DNA of 64,000 nucleotides from Pyxicephalus adspersus (taxonomy: Eukaryota > Chordata > Amphibia > Anura > Pyxicephalidae): the NCBI RefSeq assembly GCF_032062135.1, contig NC_092861.1:60029858-60093857 (forward strand), read 5' to 3'. Each line of letters begins with the position of its first letter. Position 1 is the stretch's first letter. Positions 36,890 through 52,076 of this stretch are shown here, in pieces. The position numbers were made by a program, and so were the translations under genes. Below the pieces are notes generated by a model, which had not been told where the DNA came from, searched no databases, and saw only the letters and a program-made list of their open reading frames with translations.

Positions 36890-38095
36890 TTTTGTATTAC
36901 ATAGTAGGTAAGGTTGAAAAAAGACATAAATCCATCAAGTTCAACCACTGGGGAAATAAACATATCCCAGATGTAAAACCCTATAAGACATAGTTGGTCC
37001 AGAGGAACAAAACCCCAGGTACAACTTGCCTCAACAGGGGAAAAAAATTCCTTCCTAATTCCATGAGGCAATTGGATGTTCCCTTTTGTTTCAGAATCTT
37101 TCTTTTCTTCATTTCCCTTCTCTAAAAAACTGGTGCGTCTTATGGTCCAGTGCGTCTTATGGTCCGAAAAATACGGTACATCTTTTGTTATATTCTTTAT
37201 ATTTTTCAAACGATGCCCTTTTCTTGTTACTTGGTTTTTTTAACATCAGCTGTGAGCCACATAGGTTAAGGAGGCTAAAATTTAAACCTATTACCCATTG
37301 GAATATATTTTTAAGTGTGCTTTTGTAGAACAGACTTGAAACAATCCCATTTCCGTTAAGTGTTCTTTGAGGACAATGTTTTCTCCCCATCCAAGTTACT
37401 GAGAGCTGCCCTTAAATATAGAAAATTTGCTCTCCTAAAATTAAATGTTTTTATCTTTCCTGTTTTTACTTCCTATTTACAGCTTACAATAAAAGAAATC
37501 ATAATATGGTCACTGCTACCCAGATTCTCTATTTACATGCACATTTAATGTAAGCTCTGCATTGCTAGAAAGAACTAGGACCAGCAAAGTAACATTTCTG
37601 GTTAATGCTTCTAACTCCCCTATTTTGTTTGCTAGACTTCTAGCATTGGTGAACAGGCTCTTTAAACCATTGCTGCTTTTACCATCATTGTTTGCCAAAT
37701 TCTTTTGTTTTTCAGTACCACTAGTACTGTACAATCCAATGTTTGTTTGTAACATGGAAAGCTCCATACATTTATCCATAATCCTCCCCCCAACTATCCC
37801 CAATTCCCCCTCAACTGGTGTCTGACCCCTGACTAACCTTTCTGCCACCTTTTGTTTTACCTGTCCCACCCCCCTCTGTCCTAGTTTAAGTATCCCTCCA
37901 CCATTCCCCTAAATCTTTCCCCTAGGAACAGCAGACCCCCTTTCATTTAGGTGCAAACCATCTCTGGCATACAGGTTGTACCCTAATGAAATGTCAGCCC
38001 AGTGCTCCATGAACCCAAACCCTTCCCTTTTGCACCGGGACTTAAGCCATTTGTTTAGCTGTCTAAATGACCAACAAGAGGAAAAAGGTAGCAAA
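36890..38095 (-). mobile_element. CR1-like LINE remnant (ORF1 esterase end, ORF2 start, 3' end)
   Basis: From 38094 down, the minus strand codes for HWADISLGYNLYARDGLHLN, the D-x-x-H end of the SGNH esterase-like ORF1 domain of CR1/L2 elements. From about 37715 it codes for SLFTNARSLANKIGELEALT, the usual start of the ORF2 endonuclease. From 37150 to 36890 it gives a 3' end with LDGFMSFFNLTYYV. The middle of ORF2 is deleted, and the segment near 37130-37180 holds an unrelated GTGCGTCTTATGGTCC direct repeat. Confidence 0.6.
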
Positions 38096-38659
38096 ATATG
38101 ATTTTACATATGGACTTTGGTTTGGGTAAATATTTTTTTGTTGTATGAACATCCTGACGGGTTCCAATCCTTCCCTACTCCAAGTCTGGAAAGACTGAAA
38201 TGGTTTTAACCTTAATAAGTGTTGCGCTGTTCACATTTGGTTTTATTAAACCCTTTCTAAAAACCAAGGATGTTTATCACACTGAAAACACACCACTAAG
38301 TGAAGCCACCAGGGACAGGAATAATACATTTCCCTAAGCTGATCCCAAGAGATCGTGCACATGATTCAGCAGATTACAGTATGAACACAATAAAAAACAG
38401 ATATGAACAACTGAGTTCTATTTCTTTCTGACCTGATAAAAAATGGTTGGAGTTCTCCTTCAAGTCTTTATAAAAAAAAAAAATACATCTGCAGTGTGAC
38501 TAAAGGTGCTCACGATTAGGAATCTAATCAGACAGAATCTGACAATTGACTACATATACTGTAGACGATCCTTGTCACCTGACCTGAAGCCAACAGTCAC
38601 TCAGCTATATTGGATCCCGTTATTCCTGTTTTACATTCCCATCCAACTGCTACAACTAC

Positions 38660-38685
38660 ATTATTATTATTATTATTATTATTAT

Positions 38686-38712
<27 letters not shown>
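38660..38712. repeat. (ATT)n/(AAT)n microsatellite with strand switch
   Basis: TTA units switch to TAA units around 38687, making a perfect AT-only palindrome next to the LINE/SINE tail that follows. Confidence 0.9.
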
Positions 38713-38716
<4 letters not shown>

Positions 38717-39620
38717 CAGGTTTTTTATAGCACCAATACATTACACAGCACTGTACATTAAATAGGGATTGAAAATGACAGACAGATACAGACAGTGACA
38801 CAGGAGGAGGAGAGGACCCTGTCCCAAAGAGCTTACAATATAGGAGGTGGGGCATGTATCACACAATAGGAGAGGGATATGTAGTGGTAGGAAGTAGTCA
38901 GGGATTTAAAAGACAGAAGAAGATGGGTAGACAAGTTTGAAAAAATGGGTTTGAGTGTGCTTTTAACCTCCCTGGCGGTCTGAATAATGAGTATTTAAAA
39001 GTGTTTAAGCTGTACATTTAAAAAAACTCATTATTTTAAATTTCTCACCTCCCAGCCTAAGGCTCACGAGGAGATGCCCGGCTGGCATCCGCTTTCCCTG
39101 TCTTCACGTCCCCAACGTTCACACACCGGGGATGCAGATGCCGGACAGCATCTGTGTAGCCTGGAGATGCCCGACCGCCATCGCCAGGGAAAGCAGATGC
39201 CGGATATCACTGGAGGACGCTGTGGGCACCGTTGGAGGACGCCGCTGGAACGTCGCAACAAGGTAGGACTTTAAAACTCCCCGGCAATTCCACCCCGAGT
39301 GTGGCTTTTGGCACTGAAAGTTAACCCCGAGCCACACTCGGGAATACCGCCATGGAGGTGTAAGGAGCACAAAGTAGGAGCAAGCCGAATAGGTTGAGGA
39401 AGACCATTCCAGAGAGTTGGGGCAGCTCTAGAAAAGCCTTGGAGCCATGCGTGTATTGAGGTTATGAGAGAGGAAGTCATTAGTAGGTCACTGGAGGAGC
39501 AAAGAGAGCGGCAGGGGGAGTATTTTTACCAGGTGAAGAATTGTGGAGGGATTTGAAGGCAAAGCACAGGAGCTTAAATTTGATTCTAAGGTGAAATGGA
39601 AGCCAACGAAGAGAACAACA
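38713..39620 (-). mobile_element. L2/CR1-like LINE 3' remnant, interrupted
   Basis: On the minus strand it codes for LRWLPFHLRIKFKLLCFAFK, then GFSRAAPTLWNGLPQPIRLA, the C-terminal end of L2/CR1-type ORF2. It is followed (38713-38830) by the tail with the GCTGTGTAATGTATTGGTGC-type end shared with the SINE. A piggyBac-like element (38966-39362) splits it. Confidence 0.65.
38966..39362. mobile_element. piggyBac-like non-autonomous element
   Basis: It begins TTAACCTCCCTGGCGGTCTG and ends with AACCCCGAGCCACACTCGGG. A related sequence lies at 54633-54790 with GCCTCCCTGGAGGTCTGATT and AACCCCGAGCCACACTC. TTAA at the left edge fits a piggyBac target site, but a right-hand TTAA was not found. The interior is GC-rich with no open frame. 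Confidence 0.45.
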
Positions 39621-39639
39621 AAAATTTTCACTGACCACC

Positions 39640-40035
39640 ATCCAGTGTTTAACCCAGAAATATTTTTAAACCAGGTGGGAAGAAATTGGAGGCGGGTTGC
39701 AGCCCCTGTATTATGACCCAACTAATCAGTAATCACCCAAAAACAGCCGGGTGGTTACTAAAAAGTGCCGGGTGGTACACCCAGCTAAAAGGGGCTGGGG
39801 AGAACACTGACCATCGATAGGAGCATTCTTCCCAACGAACACCAAATGGAAGAATTCTTCTCACTAACCTGCAGTATGAAAAGTATTTTTCCCACTGATT
39901 GCCAATGTAAGAAACATTCTTCCTACCGACCGCCAATGTAAGCCGCATTTTTCCTACTGGTCACCAAATTAAAGAAGCATTCTGCTCACTGGCCACCATG
40001 TACGAAACATTCTTCCTGCTGACCTCCAATGTAAT
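39640..40035 (+). repeat. dispersed repeat plus short tandem CCAATGTAAG units
   Basis: 39728-39810 is the inverse partner of 9610-9690. It is followed by four to five units of about 45-50 bp, each holding ACCGCCAATGTAAG or similar and CATTCTTCC-ACTGACC. The same unit appears near 2380-2430 and, inverted, at 45290-45370. Confidence 0.5.
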
Positions 40036-40699
40036 GTACGGTAATTTGTCAATGTTATAATTATTGATTAGGGCACATACTACACACCCACATGCACATT
40101 GCTAAAACACAGGGCTGGACAGGGGGAAACAATTATGTGCAGAGTGTTGTAATTCATCAGAAGCAGACATCCCTTTCCTATACTAAGGTGAGTGAAGAAT
40201 TATTATTATCAGGCTGCAGTGCACAAACCATATCACATTCCAGCAGGCGTCCTGACATTGAATCCTATCCGCCATTCACAGATAAACACTCTAATCCTGT
40301 TTCACTCATTTTCTATGGACAATTCTCAATCCCCATTACTAAACAATCATTCCAGGTATGATTAGATCTGCAACCCTCACTATAAATAAGGGGAAATCAT
40401 AGTTTAATCTGGATTAGAATGCAGTTTGGGTTACGGATAAGAAGAATTGGAGAGCAAACTATCCCCCACAAAGAAAGTACATTCCATCTTACTGTCATTA
40501 TCAGCCTGGGGATCCATGTGTTCTGTCCTGTCAGCCCCCAGCTAGTTATTGGGGTATTTTATTATCATCTTGTATATGAGGTCTTCATCTCCAGCCTCTT
40601 CTATAAAGCAGTACATGCACCTTGCAGTGCCTGTATGACAATCTCTTTTCCTAGCAGTTATTCTCAGTCACTTCCTATTCACTCCTATACATTGATTCA

Positions 40700-40960
40700 T
40701 ACGCTCCCATCACGTGATGTAAACATTCCCCCGGCTCCGTGCACTCCATACACTCCTAGCCGCAGTCCCCAAGGTGATGTAAGCCCCGCCCACTTTCCAG
40801 CTGACCTTCAGTCTCAAGTCCTAGCCACGGCTCGCTGTTTGAACAAAGACAACTTTATTACGCATGTGAGGAAGACACAATGCTAAGGATGATAAGTAAC
40901 ACTGGCTGCAGCATATTTGTGACGAGGACTTGCTCCTGGTGTACGGCGGTTGCTACGTCG
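40700..40960 (-). promoter_or_regulatory. candidate promoter of the MFSD8-like gene with a CLEAR-type site
   Basis: The stretch is richer in CpG than its surroundings. It holds ATCACGTGAT at 40709-40718, a GC box (CCCCGCCC, about 40784-40791) and two TGATGTAA motifs. It lies about 5.5 kb 5' of the first visible MFSD8-like exon. TCACGTGA is the core of the CLEAR element bound by TFEB-family factors at lysosomal genes. Assignment to this gene is an inference; no first exon was identified with confidence. Confidence 0.4.
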
Positions 40961-41489
40961 GAATTTAAAGGCGTTCATTACTGTATAAAGATAAAAATAC
41001 ACGTGTCGAAAACCTCTCGAGATAAAAACAAATGAAATGTTATGTGCTGAACTTATAAACCATTATGCTTCCAGCTGAAATACTAGAGCTGTCAGTGCTG
41101 ACGTGATTTGAATATAAATGTCATCCTTATCTTTTCTTTAATACTGAAATGTGACGCTTTAAGGTGATTACCAAGTAAACATCAACACTAGTTTGTAAAG
41201 GGATGACAAATAAGAAAACCATCAGACTGTGACATTTACCCAGCCATCAGTTTTAGTGATCTGATAATAATATGTACTGATTAATGAAATTTAGGAAGTA
41301 GAATTCATCATAGATCCACTGACAGGAGCCAGGTACTGTGCTTTTATTAATACTAAATAATATAGGCTCAGTATATAGAATATGATTTACCAACAAATCA
41401 TTTCCTATCAGCAGTAAGAACAAAACTGAAGACTCCAAATCCACTGTACCCCCCTCACTGCCCGTCTGTACCTTTTCAGCACTCACCTC

Positions 41490-43150
41490 CACTGCACCCA
41501 TCCAGGACCCACTGACCACTGTACCTATCCAGGACCCACTGACCTCCACTGTACCCATCCAGGACCCACTGACCTCCACTGTACCTCTTCAGGACCCACT
41601 GACTTTCATTGTACCCCTCCAGCATCCACTGATCTCCACTGTACCTCACCAACATCCACTGACCTCCACTGTACCACTCCAGGACCTACTGACTTCCAGT
41701 GTACCTCACCAATACCCACTGACATCCACTGTACCCCTACAGGACCCAATGACCTCTATTATGCCTCACCAACACCCACTGACCTCTGGTATACCCCTAC
41801 AGGACCCACTGACCTCCAGTGTACTTCACCAACACCCACTGACCTCCACTCTACCCTTTAGCACCCACTGACCTCCACTGTACCCATCCAGGACCCACTG
41901 ACCTCTAGTGTACCTCAACACCCACTTACCTGCACTCCACCCCTCCATGACCCACTGACCTCCAGTGTACTTCACCAACACCATGGACCTCCATTGTACC
42001 CCTTCAGCCCCCACTGATCTCCATTGTACCTCACCAAACCCACTGAACTCAACTGTACCCCTCCAGGGCCCAATGACCTCCAGTGTATTTCACCAACACC
42101 CAGTAACTGCCATTGTACCCCTTCACCTCCCACTGACCTCCATAGTACCTCACCAACATCCACTGACCTCCACTGTACCACTCCATGACCAACTGACTTC
42201 CAGTGTACCTCAACAATACCCACTGACATCCACTGTACCCCTACAGGACCCACTGACCTCTATTGTGCCTCACCAACACCCACTGACCTCTGGTGTACCC
42301 CTACAGGACCCACTGACCTCCAGTGTACTTCACCAATACCCACTGACCTCCACTGTACCCTTTAGCACCCACTGATCTCTAGTGTACCTCAACAACACCC
42401 ACTGACCTGCACTCCACCCCTCCATGACCCACTGACCTCCAGTGTACTTCACCAACACCACAGACCTCCATTGTACCCCTTCAGCACCCACTGATCTCCA
42501 TTGTACCTCACCAACACCCACTGAACTCAACTGTACCCCTCCAGGACCCAATGACCTCCAGTGTACTTCACCAACACCCAGTAACCGCCATTGTACCCCT
42601 TCAGCTCCCACTGACCTCCATTGTACCTCACCAACATTCACTGACCTCCACTGTACCCCTCCAGGACCCACTGATGTCCAGTGTACCTCACCAATACCCA
42701 CTGACCTCCACTGTACCCCTTCAGCACCCACTGACCTCCATTGTACCTCACCAACACCCACTGGCTTCCACTGTACCTGTCAGTACCCCTCAGTACCCAC
42801 TGTACCCCTCCAGCACCCACTGACTTCCAATGTACCTCACCAACACCCACTAACTTCGACTGTACCCCTCAAATGCCACTGACCTCCATAGTACCTCACC
42901 AACATCCACTGACCTCCACTGTACCCTTTCAGGACCCACTGACCTCCGATGTACTTAACCAACACCCACTGAACTCCACTGTATGCCTCCAGCACCCACT
43001 GACCTCCACTATACCCCTTCAGCTCCCACTGACTTCCAGTGTACCTCACCAAACCCACTGACCTCCACTGTACCCCTCAAGCACACACTGACTGCTAGTG
43101 TACTACACCACACACCACTGACCACCATGGTGGACCCTTTGCCACCACTG
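41490..43150. repeat. 30-bp minisatellite, about 1.65 kb, with higher-order structure
   Basis: The unit is close to GACCTCCACTGTACCCCTCC plus AGGACCCACT (30 bp), in more than 50 diverged copies. Variants (CTCACCAACACCCACT, CTTCAGCACCCACT) recur in the same order about 477-504 bp apart (41944 against 42421; 41788 against 42292), so a block of about 16 units was duplicated. Since 30 is a multiple of three, long frames stay open on both strands. They are by-products of the repeat. Confidence 0.93.
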
Positions 43151-44287
43151 ATCTCCTCCACTTGATAATGACATAAGTTCTTTTTTACCTATACTGTAGC
43201 AATTTATTTTTCTCCAATGACCCCCTTTGATAACCAACATCAGTGCACACATACAGTGCACCTCCCACTGACACTAATAGCAGATATTATTTTCCTCACA
43301 CTGACCACCAGTCACTTGCTAGATTCTGATGCTGAGCAAAAAGGAATAATAAACACTTTTGTCAGGTCTATGTAATACACAGAATAGGTAAACATTTGAT
43401 TCTGATTTGGGATTGAAATCATTCTATCACATTGATTATAATTCTATAATCAGTGGGTGTTGGTGAGGAACACAATCACATATGCCAATGAATCGGTTGT
43501 TTTTTCAAGGTGATTGCATACTCAATGATATTTAGATAAAAAAGTCAAGTTTATTTTAAGATCCAACTAGCCCTAACTGTATCTTTCAATATTTCTACAC
43601 GCTCAATATAACTAAGTACAGTAATGGACAGGTCTAGCATATTTTCCTAATTGCTATACGATGTACTTAAAATTATTACAAATGGTATTGTAATCTAAAT
43701 TTAGAATTGTACAAAACAATCATTGATTTATAAATAAAAGACTATATGATGTGGGTATGATTCACTTTAATAATACAGCTGTAAGACAGGCAAAGTAGAA
43801 TTGACTGTACAATGTTAACACTGTGGCACTGTGGCATTATATTAGGCATTGTAGTACAGGCAGTAAAAAAAAAATCTAAAATGTTTTATTATTTACTATG
43901 GAAATAGATGTTCTGATGTCATAGTTTCATTACAATAACCTGTTAAAGCCAATAAATAGTGTGAGCCAGAATACTTTTCTCTTTCTCTTTCTCTATTTTT
44001 TTTTTTTTTTGATGATGATTAACAATACAAAGACAGGTTTCTACTTGCGCCTACACTGCTGTTGTTCTGGTCTTATCTCTTTTTATTGTTATCCTTTATT
44101 GTTACCGATGTTGTTTCTACATCAAACATGTTTTACATGATATCTCTACCTGTCAGAGGCTTTGGTTACCTATTAACTATAATAAATCTGGAGCCTTGAT
44201 TTGTTTCCTATTAAATGGTAAATATGTAGGTAGGAAAAGTGATAACATTGATTTCTGATAAACATAATTTTGATTGTGGGTAAATAC

Positions 44288-44590
44288 TAAGACTATGTAC
44301 ACACTGATGATTTGGTTAGGCTTGTTTCAGGCAAGAATCTGACATGTGAACAGAGGTTGTATAATGGTGAACAATTGCAATACAATTGAAGGGAGAAGAG
44401 CACAGCGGGGTGCTGCCCACTCATTCTCCCCTTTCCCTCTCTATAGAACGGAACAGCGCTGCGTGTATAGCACTTGTTCATTCATCTATCACTCTTTTAT
44501 CACTGGAACCAATCACAAAAGATTATATCCATACACAATAATTGGACATAGATATGATGCCTATAAGTCAGGATCTCAAACAATGTATGA
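44288..44590. mobile_element. diverged MITE related to 27475-27804
   Basis: It has ACTATGTACACACTGATGAT at the left, a central CCTCTCTATAGAACGGAACAG like the CTCTATGGAGAGG core at 27.6 kb, and CACTTGTTCATTCATC-CACTGGAA. The inverse arrangement occurs at 46270-46500. Confidence 0.45.
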
Positions 44591-45239
44591 AGAATGATAA
44601 AAGAGGCAATAAACAGCAGACTTTATGTAGATATGAGATGACGGTTGCTATTTTTGTTTTTTTGGGAGACAACTCTATAAATGTGATGCGGAGTTGCTAG
44701 TAATACAGGTTATAAAAATTTTATCTGTTCACTAATGTTTTTAATATTTAAAGTGGAATAAAATCAAAATGTCCTCTAAATTTTCCACACCACAACTGTT
44801 TCTAGAAACAGTAATGAAATTACGTCTGGGCTAAGACAGGTGGGATAATTACATGAGTAATCTGGATCTGGAAAACAACTTTTCATTGCATGTTATGATA
44901 GACTGTAATTTCACTTGACATCTCCACCAAGAAGTGACAGTAAGTGCATCTCCTCTTTCACCTTACACTCCACTCTAAGTTCTCATAAATATCTATGTGT
45001 ACTTATGCCAGTGAGGGTTGCACTATTGCTACATAAGTCCACCCTTCTACTCCTTTTACCATATGGATTCTCGCTATGGTTTCCTATTATTATGATTATC
45101 TGAAATTTTTTTTTTATCCTTCACATTTTAATCATTAATACCTAAAAAGAAAACAAATGCCTTTACAACATCTAAGGACCTCTAAGCAATATTTTTGATT
45201 ATGGATTCAAGTATGCTTTACCTGGATTCCATTTAATAT

Positions 45240-45455
45240 GGTGGGGGGGGGACCCTTTCTATAATTACTAAATCCACAGCTCACAGGATATTATCTTGGT
45301 GGTCAGTGGGAGAAATGCCTCTACTTTGCTGGCCATTGGGAAGAATGTCACTCTTACAGATAGCTAAATGGATCATTGGCGTCAAAATCGACCTAAGAGG
45401 CAGAAATTGCTCAAGCAACCTCAGGAGGAACCCTAGCTGGGAACCGCTGCTCTAC
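45240..45455 (-). mobile_element. inverse copy of the 2191-2499 hAT-like element
   Basis: On the minus strand it reads CAGCGGTTCCCAGCTAGGGT then TCCTCCTGAGGTTGC, like the left end at 2191, followed by ATTCTTCCCAATGGCCAGCA tandem-type sequence. Confidence 0.45.
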
Positions 45456-46269
45456 TATAAAACAAGCTTAGTTATTAGCACAGCCATGCAAAAACAAACT
45501 TTTTAAACCCACAGGCATTGTGAGCAAATCAGAAGGGTGAGTACTTTGTCCTCCAATGAACACATAAAAATTATAGTGGGGCCATTATTCTATCCATATC
45601 TCAAAGAGAATGATGCATACCAGTCACTGCTGTCTGCAAAATTCTACAACTAAAACTGCAACCAAACTTGGTGAGAATCAAGTGACCACTTTACAAACCT
45701 AAGACACCAATGCCTGATTGCAGAAAGCCTAGGATGCACTTGCTGCACTCATTAAATATGCTGTAACTGGAATTGGAACTCATTAGTAAACCTTCCTCTA
45801 CCTTAATATAAACAGGTGAGGGCAAAAGGTAATGTCCATTTAACCGCACCCTGAAAAGGCTTTGATCAGATGATTGTTGCCGGAAACCATCTTTTGTGAT
45901 AATTTCCAGTAATGCTAGTTCTTGATCAGTTGTTCATTAATCTGCTGTGGTGGATTAATAAACAAAATCAGTGGACCTCTGGACACATGTTAGATTTTTT
46001 TTCAAGATGAGCAAAAAAGGGTTGCAAGAACACGAGTGCCCAGCAGAGAGTAAGGGGAATGGATTCGGAAGGGGTGGGGTAAAATAAATTTGCCAAGAAG
46101 GGATTTGGTGTAAATAATAGTGCCCAGCACAACAGCACCCAACAAGTGTAGGGAGGACAACAGCGCCCAATCTTGCTTTAAAGTCTCTGACCGACACTAC
46201 TGCTCAGTCGCCTTGCCACCCAGCCAGCAACTAAATGTAGGGGTTCCTGGCCTAAGTTTGTGTTTTTTT

Positions 46270-46500
46270 GGTTAAGCCTAGTGTCCCACTCCTCAGCTTG
46301 TAGAGCTCCATACAGACATCTGGTTGACTTCTGATGATTGTCACTTGTAACAATCCTTTATGATTGTTTCCAGTGACAGATGAATGAACAAGTGGTGTAC
46401 ACACATTGCTGTACTGTTTAAAGGGGACAGAAAAGGGGGGATAAGCAAGTGGCACCCAACTGTGTTCTCCTCCATAGGAGTGCACAGTGGCTGTTCTTGA
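46270..46500. mobile_element. second diverged MITE relative, opposite orientation
   Basis: It has CCTTTATGATTGTTTCCAGT and GACAGATGAATGAACAAGTG, the reverse complement of motifs at 44.46-44.53 kb, then GTGTACACACATTG. No coding content. Confidence 0.45.
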
Positions 46501-47873
46501 TTAGTTGTTTAATTATCCACCAATCTAAGAAAGGCATTTGTCTCGGGTGAGAATCATCCTGCCACATATCAGGACTGGTAAATAAAAGACAGTCTGGGCT
46601 CTACAAATAAATGGAACTGCCAGTTAAAGTTTATAAAATTTCTAACAGTGAACTTCACTTATTTGTTAATTTTTGCTCTGTTTAATACACTAATGGAAAG
46701 TATTTTGGTATATCTTTTTAATAGGTAAATATTACCTGTTGACCCTGTAAGAAATTCAGTACTATTATGTGTGCGCTTATGTGTTTTTCTGGTTCTTATC
46801 AAGGACTACAAAATAATGAACTTTTATGTTGTGGAGGTTAAAAATAGTAGCAAGAGACACTGGGAAAAGCTGACAACACACAGTCCACAAAAATGATGTG
46901 TGATACTAAAGAGCTACATGCAGAAATGTACTGCATATTCTTTATCCCTTATTTGTCTTGATATATGTTTAAACAAACAGTTTTCTTTTATATATTACAT
47001 AGTGTTGTCAGGAATTCCTCAGATAGGAATGTGCTCTGACAGGAAAAGTATATAACGAATAATAAAAAATGTGAGTTCAGGTTAGGCAAAAAAAGCATAT
47101 GCAATACGCCTTTTCAATACATGTACATTTCTCCATATTTTAGCCCCTTAAACACCATGATGAATGATGTGGTGTAAGGAGGTGGCTGGGGCTGCTCATG
47201 ATGGAAACTCATCTATTTTAAATACATGTATAATTTATAAGTGACAATTTGTAACAATCTGAATTATTTCAATTTAAGTTAAAGATATTCTCATAATTTA
47301 CTGTATGCACAGCATGTACAAAATCATGTATGCAAATAGTAAGATGTAACAATATCTATAAAATTCTGCAAGATTTTGTGAATAGAGTACCTGTTTCAAG
47401 TGATAATATCTACAGTCAATGAATCAATCATAATTTTACAACAAATTGATTTATTTACAATGGGATAATTCCTATGACAAATGGCTTCCACCTTCTTCAC
47501 CCTATTACTGAAAAGGAGGATTGTTTCAAAAATTAGGTATATAAAAATGATGGTACAAGTAGAGTATGTGCTCCACAATCTCACTGCTCGCATGTTATAC
47601 ATATTTGCTGCATATTTGATGAAAGGTGTAATTTTCCCTTAAATATGTTGCTTATGCAGTTTTCTTATCTGGATTTGTAACAGCTTTAAATATTGTTGAA
47701 TTAGTTTCCAAGAATATAGCTATCTTGCCTGCAAAATAAAAAGCAAATATACAAAAATATAGTTTTATTAAATACAAAAACATACAGAAAATATCTGTAT
47801 TCAATTCCAGGCCAGATCGTTCCATCAATGCAAAATACCATAAAAGAAAACTGTCCCTTTCACATTGCCATAT

Positions 47874-50784
<2,911 letters not shown>

Positions 50785-50847
50785 GATACCCTACAGAGAC
50801 TACAGGAGAAAGAATTAAGTGAAAAGAGTGCACAGCAATATAATTGT

Positions 50848-50848
<1 letters not shown>

Positions 50849-50886
<38 letters not shown>
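50849..50886. repeat. (TA)n microsatellite
   Basis: A run of TA dinucleotides in the 5' intron of POLR2H, about 65 bp upstream of the coding start. Confidence 0.95.
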
Positions 50887-50891
<5 letters not shown>

Positions 50892-51849
50892 TACACACAT
50901 TTACACAAAGATCCAGGTCATTTTCCTCCCACTGATATTGATGTTTAACAGATATGGTTTCTAGTCTCTAAATCCCTTACCATATCAGGTATGACTGTAA
51001 TCAACTAATTGTCACCAGAATAAGACTTAAGGTGATCTGGGATTATGACAACTGTCAACTGTTGTGTTAACAAAACAGGAACTGAAGAGATATCTCTTTA
51101 GTGGGACAGATATGGCAACATAAACCTTGACAGGTTTTACTTTTACTTTTCATTAGGATCTAGCGCTTTTGAAGGCCAAGAGTGCTAACATCTGAGTTGC
51201 CAATGTATTAGATGAGTTACTATTAATACGGTGTAAACAATACAAAAAAATAAATACATTTGTTTCAAATCACAAAAAAGTGTTACCTGAAAGTGGTCTT
51301 TAAAGGATTTTACCACCACCCAGCAAACCTTTTGCAGTGTACATGGAGATACATACCAGCAGCTCTCTATAGAATCCTGGGGTGAGATAACCCTGAGCAC
51401 AGGACTTGCACTTGTGAAGATGCTGCTGGCCATTGCATGGCATATGTGATCATACAAAAACTACATGTATATCTATGTCTACAGGTGATGTACATTTTAC
51501 TCCAAATATAACAGTGTTATCACTAAATAGGGAAATACCAGCAGGACCACCGGGTAACAATATATTAGTATTGTAACATATTACAAGAAAGACAAACAGC
51601 TAGTGGAGAACTGCATCCTATTTAGCATTCAGGTGTCCCCATAGGTCCCCTTTACAATCGCTGTTCTTGATTTATTATCTTCGGCATGGGAGGATCTACC
51701 ACGAGCTCGCCCTCCATGCTATCCTAAGGGGTCTTCTATAAGTCGAAATCACACTACACAGCCCTGCAGCGCACGCCGTCCCCCGCATCATTACACAACA
51801 CCCCTGACTGACCGCTCATACAAAAAGAGAGAAGGGAGACATACATACG

Positions 51850-51960
51850 TGTAAACACCCGACCGACAGTCTTCAAAGCACGTTGCACAGGTTAGGAACA
51901 CCTACTTCCGGGGAGCTGACTTCCGCTTCCGATCAGCTGATTGTCCTGTGATGGAACGCA
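51850..51960 (-). promoter_or_regulatory. polr2h: POLR2H promoter with clustered ETS sites
   Basis: ACTTCCGG at 51904-51911, ACTTCCGC at 51919-51926 and CTTCCG at 51926-51931 are ETS/GABPA-type motifs (CCGGAAGT and GCGGAAGT on the gene strand) within 30 bases. No TATA box is seen. This is the usual make-up of a housekeeping start site and lies about 1.07 kb 5' of the ATG exon. A donor-like GTATGT follows on the gene strand near 51.85 kb, which could end a non-coding first exon. Confidence 0.7.
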
Positions 51961-52076
51961 TTGTGCGTGTCATTGCCTCTCTTCTGGTTTGCGTGTGGTG
52001 GAAGGCAGGAGGTTGCTCTGTGAGAACGTGAGGGGATTCTTTGCAAATAATTTATTGTTTTAAATGCTGTAACCCA

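Larger units (their letters stand above)
43166..47700. other. intergenic sequence 3' of POLR2H
   Basis: No gene is recognised here. It holds a single inverted minisatellite unit (43451-43468), a CT/T-rich tract (43976-44010), two MITE-like relatives (44288-44590, 46270-46500) and an inverse hAT-like copy (45240-45455). Confidence 0.6.

Noticed and set aside
40419..40886. 155-codon plus-strand frame
   Set aside because: No family resemblance, ordinary composition for the region, and it overlaps the candidate promoter of the minus-strand gene.
40870..40960. ATGCTGCAGCCAGTGTTACT on the minus strand as the first MFSD8-like exon
   Set aside because: The reading meets a stop after about 17 codons, and no donor gives the phase 1 needed by exon A.
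41965..42882. Frames of 136-146 codons with PLTSTVP-type repeats on both strands
   Set aside because: A 30-bp minisatellite without stops keeps frames open by periodicity. There is no splice context, and both strands are equally open.
41490..43150. Resemblance to a CRISPR-like array of regular repeats
   Set aside because: Repeats are contiguous and diverged, with no unique spacers, in a vertebrate intergenic region.
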